A DNA stretch of 10,628 nt from Cyanobacteriota bacterium (lineage in GTDB: Bacteria > Cyanobacteriota > Cyanobacteriia > Leptolyngbyales > Leptolyngbyaceae): the NCBI GenBank assembly GCA_027482985.1, contig JAIXVO010000012.1, positions 1 to 10,628 of the forward strand, given 5' to 3'. The position numbers and the translations under genes were made by a program. Positions 1 through 5,136 of the stretch are shown piece by piece (the first letter of the stretch is position 1; each line of letters opens with the position of its first letter). The notes beneath the pieces are model-generated. The model searched no databases, had not been told where the DNA came from, and saw only the letters and a list, made by a program, of their open reading frames with translations.

Positions 1-220
1 GGTCAATCAAACTCCGGCCCGAAATCTTGCCCAGGATATGCACCTGTTTCCCGGCTTCCTGCACTTCGTAGTAGACAAACTCGCCAATCTTGACATAGCG
101 ATTGTCTGCCGTAATGAAGACATACTGATTCCCCGTTTCACCGGGACCTTTGACCGTGCCAATCACCGTCGTTGGCACCATTGCCGCCGTGAGCGTAGAA
201 GAAGCCCGAGATTGAGTCAT
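1..220 (-). CDS. N-terminus of a probable HerA-like ATPase (HAS-barrel domain), partial
   Basis: The reading frame is open from an ATG at 218-220 to the left edge, giving 73 codons with no stop; the rest of the gene lies outside the window. The visible protein starts MTQSRASSTLTAAMVPTTVI and continues as short beta-strand-like stretches (GTVKGPGETGNQYVFI, YVKIGEFVYYEV, HILGKISGRS). This pattern of a G-x-V-x-G opening, 'IGEFVYYE' and a closing 'LGKI' resembles the HAS-barrel that precedes the ATPase core of HerA/DUF87 helicases. That reading is from memory of the family. The Walker motifs that would prove it are not in the window. A good sigma70-like promoter sits about 20-50 bases upstream. 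Only a weak ribosome site (GGGTAAG) precedes the ATG. That this is a real gene is likely; the product name is less certain. Confidence 0.62.
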   Translation of the reverse strand, partial: MTQSRASSTLTAAMVPTTVIGTVKGPGETGNQYVFITADNRYVKIGEFVYYEVQEAGKQVHILGKISGRSLID

Positions 221-246
221 ACTTACCCGCGATCGCTGTTCTCTCG

Positions 247-274
247 GTTATACCGGATTTTGGGCAAATGTCGA
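247..274 (-). promoter_or_regulatory. Putative sigma70-type promoter of the left-edge ATPase gene
   Basis: On the minus strand TCGACA (complement of 269-274) lies 16 bases before TATAAC (complement of 247-252), each matching five of six consensus bases. Transcription would start near 240, leaving a leader of about 20 bases before the ATG at 220. Confidence 0.42.
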
Positions 275-289
275 GAGCGATCGTACTAT
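260..289 (+). promoter_or_regulatory. Weak putative promoter facing the small plus-strand gene
   Basis: TTGGGC at 260-265 and TACTAT at 284-289 are spaced by 18 bases. The element overlaps the oppositely directed promoter at 247-274, so the two would compete for polymerase. It is a consensus match only, and the -35 box is poor. Confidence 0.25.
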
Positions 290-357
290 TTTTCTAACAG
301 TTACCTCCCGTCCTCTTCTCAAAATCGCTCGTAGACAATACAGTTGTTGATCGGATA

Positions 358-561
358 TTGCGGCGGGACATTATGCAAGAATCGACAGTATACCAGGATC
401 TTCAAAGAGAAGCGCAGCAAGAAGCTTGCCGTTTAATTGCGACTAATCTTCTCCGTCGAGGTGTTGCGATCGATATTATCGCGCCCTCCACAGGTTTGTC
501 AGTTGAAGAGGTCGAGCGATTGCAGCAAGAGATTCAGCCCTCTGCCCAAACCTCAACTTGA
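358..561 (+). CDS. Small protein like the C-terminal tail of an Rpn/PD-(D/E)XK transposase-like nuclease; possible remnant
   Basis: This is a 67-residue, charged and mostly helical protein. It holds 'RRDIMQESTVYQDLQ', then a Gln/Glu-rich helix (REAQQEA), then 'LLRRGVAIDIIAPSTGLSVEEVERLQQ', which reads like a short helix-turn-helix tail. The same order (RRDIMQES.Y, an acidic/Gln-rich helix, then a 'TGLS.EE...L' ending) is familiar from the C-terminus of cyanobacterial Rpn-family proteins. The N-terminal nuclease domain is absent. The frame is open upstream to 298, after a TAA at 295-297, but that part has no nuclease motifs. The start is uncertain: TTG at 358 keeps the RRDIM motif, while ATG at 373 would cut it; neither has a clear ribosome site. 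It is either a free-standing small protein or a decayed 3' end of a larger gene. It ends 15 bases from the convergent NmrA-like gene. Confidence 0.5.
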   Translation: MRRDIMQESTVYQDLQREAQQEACRLIATNLLRRGVAIDIIAPSTGLSVEEVERLQQEIQPSAQTST

Positions 562-576
562 TTGAGAACTGGCAGT

Positions 577-1461
577 CTAAACACCCAGGTAGCGGCGGAG
601 AAAGTGTTCCAGGGTTTCCAGTTGAAAGCCAAACGTGAGTTCCAGGTGGGCGATTTCTTCTGGGGTGCAGAAAAACTCATTGGCTAATAACGTGCGGAAA
701 GTGCCGAGGGTGGTATTGAGATCGCGGTTGAACACCCCCACCAGGTTACGAATGCCATCCACAGCCAGGAGGGGCGGATTCACAATGATCGGTTCGCGAT
801 TAAACACTCGCCCAAAGATGTGAGGAATGTCTTCGCGTTTGAGAATCTCCGGGCCACCCACGGGAAAAATTTGGTTGTGGGCACTGTGAATACTGGCTGC
901 ATCCACCGCCATCCGGGCTAAGTCATCGGTGCTGACGATGGAGGAACGGTTTTGCGGATCCCCAATCAACAGGTAAATCCCCGTTTGGCGAAAGCGTTCG
1001 GCCAGGGGCAACAGATTCGATGCAAACCCAGAAGGCCGCAGGATGGTGTAGGGTAAGCCGCTGGTTTGCAGATATTTTTCGACAGCTCGTTTCGCTTTGA
1101 AGACGGGCGCATCTTCGTAACCGCGATCGCTCCCCAACACGGAAATTAACCCAAAATGCTCGACATTGGCAGCTTTGGCGGCATCGATCAGGTCAATGTT
1201 GGCGCGATAATCCAAACTGGCTGCTCCCCCCGTCGCTTCGTTCGAGCCGTGGGCGCTGATGATACAGCGAATCCCCCGACAGGCTTTTTCAATATCTGCC
1301 GATCGCTGCAAGTCGCCGATGCAGATCTCCGCCCCCCGGTTCTCTAGTTCTGAAAAGTGGGAAGTCAAACGGACAAAGGCGCGGACGGGTAGATCCCGCG
1401 ATCGCAACAGTCGCACAATCCGCCGACCTAAATCTCCGGTAGCTCCAGTAACTAGATACAT
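577..1461 (-). CDS. NmrA/ycf39-like NAD(P)-binding reductase (atypical SDR)
   Basis: This 294-residue cytosolic protein has a Rossmann fold from its first residues: the dinucleotide-binding glycine motif TGATGDLG (residues 5-12), an Arg after strand 2 (VR, 30-31) that favours NADP(H), and a GDL acidic turn at 49-51. Further family marks are DYRANIDLIDAAKAA (84-98), ISVLGS (106-111), the K-rich helix FKAKRAVEKYL (121-131), and ILRPSGF. The usual SDR Tyr-x3-Lys catalytic pair is not intact (FKAK instead), as is common in the NmrA/ycf39 group, whose members range from photosystem II assembly factors to redox sensors. The substrate cannot be told from sequence. The ATG at 1459-1461 opens directly into the Rossmann motif, so little N-terminal choice remains, although no ribosome site is obvious. 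Length fits the family. It is convergent with the small Rpn-like gene. Confidence 0.86.
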   Translation of the reverse strand: MYLVTGATGDLGRRIVRLLRSRDLPVRAFVRLTSHFSELENRGAEICIGDLQRSADIEKACRGIRCIISAHGSNEATGGAASLDYRANIDLIDAAKAANVEHFGLISVLGSDRGYEDAPVFKAKRAVEKYLQTSGLPYTILRPSGFASNLLPLAERFRQTGIYLLIGDPQNRSSIVSTDDLARMAVDAASIHSAHNQIFPVGGPEILKREDIPHIFGRVFNREPIIVNPPLLAVDGIRNLVGVFNRDLNTTLGTFRTLLANEFFCTPEEIAHLELTFGFQLETLEHFLRRYLGV

Positions 1462-1682
1462 GGCAGTAATGAGGGTGAGTGAGCAACATTTTCCTTCACT
1501 ATCTACTATTCCTGCCGGATGATCTACCCACCTCTAGAGAGAAGCTCTCACCTGTCAGATCCGCACCACCTTATAATCCCAACGCTCAAAGGTTGACTGC
1601 AATCGCGCTGGAGTGAAGGACGACTGACTATTCAGTGGGCATCCATCAGCTGGCCTAGGACATCGTGACGATCGCCCACGCT

Positions 1683-2465
1683 CTAAATCTCGACGATCAC
1701 GGGCGTGTGGTCGCTGGGTTGTTCCAGGTGTCGGGGGGCTTTGTCGATGGTGCAGGCGATCGCCTGCTCATAGAGGCCAGCCGTCACATAGATATGATCG
1801 ATACGCCAGCCCGCATTGCGACGGAAGGAGGCGGCGCGGTAGTCCCACCAGCTAAAGTGACCCCCTTCTGCGGTGAATTTGCGAAACACATCAGCTAGTC
1901 CCAGTTCCAGAATCGCTTTCAGGGCAAAGCGTTCGGCATCCGTCGCCATTACCTCTTTCTCGCGCCCTTTCGGATCGTGAATATCAATGTCCTCCAAGGC
2001 AATGTTGAAATCGCCACACACCAGGAGGTGATTGGGTTCCTGCAACAAAGCTTTGAGGTAATCGTGCAAGACGCTGAGCCACTGGAGTTTGTAGGCGTAC
2101 TTATCACTGCCGACGCTGGAACCATTCGGGACATACAGATTCACCACCCGCACATCGTTCAAAATACCCGTAATCACTCGCTTTTGAGCATCCATTTCGG
2201 TCACGGCATCACCCAAAATGGCGGCAAAACCCCGGCTGACATCACTCAACGGCACCTTGCTCAAAAGCGCCACGCCATTGTAGCTGGGTTGACCATAAAT
2301 AGCCGCCTGGTAGCCAATTGCCGCCAATGCCTCCAGGGGAAACTTGTCATCCACGACTTTCGTTTCCTGCAAACACAGGATGTCCACTGGATTATCGGTG
2401 AGCCAGTGGACGACATGGGGGAGACGAGTGCGGACGGAATTGACGTTCCAGGTGGCAATTTTCAT
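1683..2465 (-). CDS. xth: Exodeoxyribonuclease III (AP endonuclease)
   Basis: This 260-residue member of the exonuclease III/EEP family cleaves DNA at abasic sites and degrades one strand 3' to 5' in base-excision repair. All signature motifs are present: WNVNSVR (6-12), the metal-binding Glu of LQETK (E34), LYVPNG with the catalytic Tyr (Y111), GDFNIA with D152 and N154, the SWWDYR loop, RIDHIYV, and the terminal SDHTPV with the D252-H253 pair. Length matches the bacterial family. The ATG at 2463-2465 gives the standard N-terminus MKIATWNVNS; I see no strong ribosome site before it. The gene follows the TldE/PmbA gene by 97 bases on the same strand, with a hairpin between them, so read-through from that gene is possible. 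A 16-base palindrome containing HIP1 lies inside the coding region. Confidence 0.96.
   Translation of the reverse strand: MKIATWNVNSVRTRLPHVVHWLTDNPVDILCLQETKVVDDKFPLEALAAIGYQAAIYGQPSYNGVALLSKVPLSDVSRGFAAILGDAVTEMDAQKRVITGILNDVRVVNLYVPNGSSVGSDKYAYKLQWLSVLHDYLKALLQEPNHLLVCGDFNIALEDIDIHDPKGREKEVMATDAERFALKAILELGLADVFRKFTAEGGHFSWWDYRAASFRRNAGWRIDHIYVTAGLYEQAIACTIDKAPRHLEQPSDHTPVIVEI
1752..1767. repeat. 16-bp perfect palindrome around a HIP1 site
   Basis: GCAGGCGATCGCCTGC reads identically on both strands and contains GCGATCGC at 1756-1763. It lies in the coding sequence of the exonuclease III gene. I found eleven further HIP1 octamers, starting at 229, 1123, 1398, 2707, 3436, 3479, 5481, 8411, 8739, 9640 and 10087. 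Confidence 0.85.
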
Positions 2466-2492
2466 CGGTCAGTCGGGCATGAGAACAGAGGC

Positions 2493-2514
2493 AGGGCGTT
2501 CAACCAAACGCCCT
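2493..2514. repeat. Hairpin with 8-bp perfect stem between tldE/pmbA and xth
   Basis: AGGGCGTT (2493-2500) and AACGCCCT (2507-2514) are inverted around the six-base loop CAACCA. No T-run follows on either strand, so it is not a textbook intrinsic terminator. It resembles the short 'GGGCGTTT...AACGCCC' hairpins that are scattered between genes in many cyanobacteria; that statement is from memory. It could protect or attenuate a transcript from the upstream minus-strand gene. Confidence 0.7.
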
Positions 2515-2562
2515 TACCACTGTACGAGAAACGATCGCCCAATGGCGTACTTAATGGCGCAA

Positions 2563-3903
2563 TTAATCCCCCGTAATCGACAGTTCTGCCACCCAGATGT
2601 AAGGACAAACGCCCGCAGCGGTCAGGTGTCCCGTGGGTTCGACGTAGATGATGGACTTCAGCAGTTCCAAGAAATCTCCGGCAACCGTGGCAGACTCGAT
2701 GCTAGTGCGATCGCCCCGATTCACCAACCAGCCATCAAACGGGAGTGAGAAGGAGCCTTGCAACGCCTTCACCCCGGCATGGAGGGCTTGCACATCATCG
2801 ATTAACACCACATTTTCCGCCTCCGCCAAACTGTAGGATTGCGGTGCGGCTTCCCCGGCGGTCACATGGAAAAAGTTGGGGCTGATGCTGACTTTGGCTC
2901 CAATGCTGGCATTCCCTGTGGGCTGGGTTTCAAAGCGTTTAGCTGTACCCGCGCTATGAATGAAACTGGACAGCACGCCATTGGTAATCAGAGGAATGCG
3001 GCGGGTGGGCGTGCCTTCCCCATCAAAGGTAATCGGGGCGGCGTTCTCCGGATGCAGCACGTCATCGGCAACGGACAGCAGGGGGGAGGCAATGGGAGTG
3101 CCCAAAGAGTCCGGCGTGGAAAGGCTCTGGCGATCGAGAATGCTCTGGGCATTGAACAGGTTGGAGAACGCGCCCAGCAAACTCAAAAAGGCTTCGGGCG
3201 AGAACACGACCCGATATTTGCCCGTGGGAATTTTGGCGTAATCGAGATGACTAATGGTTTTCTCCGCTGTTTCCTGCAAACAGCCTTCCAGGTCTAATTC
3301 CGGCACACTGCGGCTAATCCGAAAGGCTCCGGCACTGCGCGGTTTTTTCCCTTCCGCTTCAGTTTTGCTGTAGAGGTACACCGATGCGGTCGATCGCGTT
3401 TCTGTCCGCATTGCCCCATCACTGTTGAGGTAAAAGCGATCGCTCAACCGTTGCGCCATGCCATTGTAGGGCACTCCCGCGATCGCCGGATGCGCGGCCA
3501 TCAAGGTCTTTTCAGCATAAATCAATTTTTCTAGCAACATCGGCACAGGCGCGGGTGCTGCCGGATCTTTGCCCGTTGCCGTAATCGGTGCGGTTGCCTC
3601 CGGGCTGAAATCAGGAACATTCTCCTTCACGCCAAAAAAGCTCGCTTCATAAGCTGTCTTCAGCGCCAGTTCTAGCCCCGTCGGATCAACGTCGGTGGTG
3701 GAGGTCACGCCCATCGTTTGCTCGTCGTTCCACACCCGCACCGTCACACTGGCACGACTGGACGCTTTCACCTGATCAGCTTCGCCCTGATCGACTTTGA
3801 CTGTCGTTTCATCGACCGTCGCGCCATAAATATCAAACTTGCGAATCCCTAATTTCGCGGCGATATCTTTCGCCTGAGTCGTGAGTTCCTGAATATCGGG
3901 CAC
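2563..3903 (-). CDS. pmbA: TldD/PmbA-family protein, TldE (PmbA)-like subunit
   Basis: This is a 446-residue protein of the metalloprotease family TldD/TldE. In bacteria, TldD and TldE form a complex that trims peptides such as microcin precursors and unfolded peptides. The HExxxH zinc motif of TldD subunits is not found here, so this is the TldE/PmbA-type partner, which carries no catalytic zinc site of its own. Visible family marks include the N-terminal 'KFDIYG..VDETTVKVDQGE', VTVRVWN, and in the C-terminal half DGEGTPTRRIPLI (294-306) and PTGNAS (328-333). The start is set at GTG 3901-3903. An in-frame start at 3981 would add 26 residues unlike the family, whereas the GTG has a good ribosome site (GAGG, eight bases upstream) and gives an N-terminus (PDIQELTTQAKDIA) and length like PmbA. 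No tldD lies in the window. Confidence 0.9.
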   Translation of the reverse strand: MPDIQELTTQAKDIAAKLGIRKFDIYGATVDETTVKVDQGEADQVKASSRASVTVRVWNDEQTMGVTSTTDVDPTGLELALKTAYEASFFGVKENVPDFSPEATAPITATGKDPAAPAPVPMLLEKLIYAEKTLMAAHPAIAGVPYNGMAQRLSDRFYLNSDGAMRTETRSTASVYLYSKTEAEGKKPRSAGAFRISRSVPELDLEGCLQETAEKTISHLDYAKIPTGKYRVVFSPEAFLSLLGAFSNLFNAQSILDRQSLSTPDSLGTPIASPLLSVADDVLHPENAAPITFDGEGTPTRRIPLITNGVLSSFIHSAGTAKRFETQPTGNASIGAKVSISPNFFHVTAGEAAPQSYSLAEAENVVLIDDVQALHAGVKALQGSFSLPFDGWLVNRGDRTSIESATVAGDFLELLKSIIYVEPTGHLTAAGVCPYIWVAELSITGD

Positions 3904-4360
3904 GCTTCTATCCTCTGCTAACAACGTCTGGTGATAGGGTTGCAATGCCAGCCCAAGTCGAGCAACCACGATTGCCGACACAGGCTGGCAGCTACACCTA
4001 GTATGAACGATTCCACCCGAGGGCGGGAATTCAGTGATGGTGGCGAATTTTTGTTTTTCCTAAAATATTTTCGAGCTTCGCCGTCTTGCGACATGGCTTC
4101 GAGGTTCCGCAGTTGTTCTCTAAACTGATGGCAAACCGAGATCACAACGGCTCAATGGTCGATCGCAACGCAGCTAAAGCACCCGACTGAGTAAATGGGC
4201 TTGCTAGCAGCCTGATAGATAGCCAATCAGGTCGCCTGAATTCGCACCAGCGGCTTTTTCGTCCTGCATTGCGTTCACGACCGTCTGTAGAGCAACAAAA
4301 CTTCAGTTCCAACTACTGTCATAAGGCCATCTTATTAGTGTCGTAAGGCAACAGTAAAAA

Positions 4361-4374
4361 GGCAGAAGGCAGAA
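4361..4374. repeat. Two tandem GGCAGAA heptamers
   Basis: GGCAGAA occurs twice in tandem (4361-4367, 4368-4374), preceded by AAAAA and followed by GGGC. Short tandem heptamers of this kind are common in spacers of filamentous cyanobacteria. Only two units are present here, so it is a minimal example. Confidence 0.5.
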
Positions 4375-4399
4375 GGGCTAATGCCGATGAATTATGACT

Positions 4400-4431
4400 T
4401 TGAACCTACTTGAACTTGAACCTGCTTGAAC
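4400..4431 (+). repeat. Tandem 16-bp direct repeat containing TTGAACC
   Basis: TTGAACCTACTTGAAC (4400-4415) is followed immediately by TTGAACCTGCTTGAAC (4416-4431), differing at one base. A third TTGAACC begins inside the second unit and runs to 4432. It belongs to a wider cluster of the same heptamer that extends to the SH3 gene and the end of the caspase gene. Confidence 0.85.
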
Positions 4432-4443
4432 CCGAATAGCTAG

Positions 4444-4534
4444 TAAGCTGTTATTCAGCTAAACCGCATATTCCATCCTCTGAAGCCCTTGCCAACAAAG
4501 GATTGACCAAGAAATTTAAATGCGTAACAGCTTA
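4444..4534. mobile_element. Candidate 91-bp MITE with 20-bp imperfect terminal inverted repeats
   Basis: The left end TAAGCTGTTATTCAGCTAAA (4444-4463) matches the reverse complement of the right end (4515-4534) at 16 of 20 positions, with the outer ten bases identical. The ends begin and finish with TA, as expected if a TA target was duplicated, the habit of IS630/Tc1-mariner elements. The interior has no coding capacity. It is therefore a non-autonomous element, mobilisable only by a transposase encoded elsewhere. The right-end motif (CTAAGCTGTTACGCATTTAAA-like) seems familiar from cyanobacterial intergenic DNA, but that is from memory. The family assignment is inference. Confidence 0.55.
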
Positions 4535-4613
4535 GGATGATTGCCTGCTTGGGTTCGCAGTCCGCACTCCAAATGGCAGCACGAATCCCACCGCAGGCCG
4601 CTACAGGTAGGCA

Positions 4614-4633
4614 GGTTCAACGAATTTTGAACC
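4614..4633. repeat. 7-bp-stem inverted repeat overlapping the SH3 gene stop codon
   Basis: GGTTCAA (4614-4620) and TTGAACC (4627-4633) are perfect inverted copies around the loop CGAATT. The arm at 4614-4620 contains the TGA stop (complement of 4617-4619) of the SH3-like gene. There is no T-tract after it on the minus strand, so termination is not assured. A further TTGAACC follows at 4638-4644. Confidence 0.7.
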
Positions 4634-4934
4634 ATCCTTGAACCTGAACCCAACCGTTTGCACACCTCTTAACATCGACAGAAATCTGATTTGCAAGCGT
4701 TTTCGCGATCGGTGTTTGCTGTAAGTCAGGGCTGCTGTAGACACTGTAACTCGAATTAATTGGCATCTTAGTCGGGGTACAACCACTCTGAGCTAGAACT
4801 TTTGAACTATCAGTTTGTTGAGTCAAGTTCGCTAGATTAAGAGGCAAGACCCAAATCACTAGCATAGTAAGAATCAACAGCCCACCGAGAGCACCTACAA
4901 TTTTGATGAGCAGACGAGAACTGTTGCTCCCCAT
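4617..4934 (-). CDS. Small membrane-anchored protein with SH3-like domain
   Basis: This is a 105-residue protein. Residues 8-30 form one strongly hydrophobic helix (IVGALGGLLILTMLVIWVL) preceded by an Arg and a Lys, so it is probably an uncleaved anchor with the rest outside the cytoplasm. Residues 60-105 read like a bacterial SH3 (SH3b) fold: a start near YSVYSSPD, IAKTLANQ, VDVKRC and the ending NGWVQVQGW. Such domains often bind peptidoglycan or peptides. Two Cys (52 and 91) in the outer part could form a disulfide. The lipobox consensus is not met. The start was chosen at ATG 4932-4934 because GGAGG stands five bases before it; a GTG ten codons upstream has no separate ribosome site. It lies 202 bases downstream of the caspase gene on the same strand. 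I know no named homologue. Confidence 0.7.
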   Translation of the reverse strand: MGSNSSRLLIKIVGALGGLLILTMLVIWVLPLNLANLTQQTDSSKVLAQSGCTPTKMPINSSYSVYSSPDLQQTPIAKTLANQISVDVKRCANGWVQVQGWFKIR

Positions 4935-5136
4935 ACAAGCCTCCAGTTTGTGGTTGACAATCACCTTTTCTGGCTTGCACGTAAAAATCAGGACTGTGGA
5001 TGCTATTTTTAGCCAAAGACCATTCCTTTGAAAACCGATTGCCTGTCAGAGCGCAGTCAACCTTAGTTAGCCCTATTGGGGGAGGCAATGCGGACGGGAA
5101 AGGTTCAAGGTATAAAATCCAACTTTGAGGATACTG

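Larger units (their letters stand above)
3904..4616. other. Gene-poor region with short repeats (713 bp)
   Basis: No reading frame here has family features. The minus-strand frame at 3918-4145 overlaps the tldE/pmbA start and is not convincing. The region should hold the promoter of tldE/pmbA, but I could not find a good -35/-10 pair. It carries a 6-bp-stem hairpin (CCTGAT 4211-4216 with ATCAGG 4226-4231), a 5-bp one at 4321-4335, two GGCAGAA units, a tandem 16-mer, a MITE-like element and several TTGAACC motifs. The dense repeats suggest an insertion-tolerant spacer. Confidence 0.6.

Noticed and set aside
1977..2576. 199-codon plus-strand frame opposite exonuclease III
   Set aside because: It is a mirror of a gene with all catalytic motifs in the other strand; no independent support.
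3918..4145. 75-codon minus-strand frame upstream of tldE/pmbA
   Set aside because: It overlaps the tldE/pmbA start in another frame, has no family marks and no ribosome site that I can defend.
4535..4600. GGTTCG-containing stretch as a possible tRNA T-arm
   Set aside because: No acceptor stem, D-arm or anticodon arm can be folded around it.
4837..5136. In-frame continuation of the caspase after its TAG stop (about 100 codons)
   Set aside because: It overlaps the SH3-like gene in another frame, contains no family motif or oxygenase metal site, and would need a stop read-through; it is probably chance.
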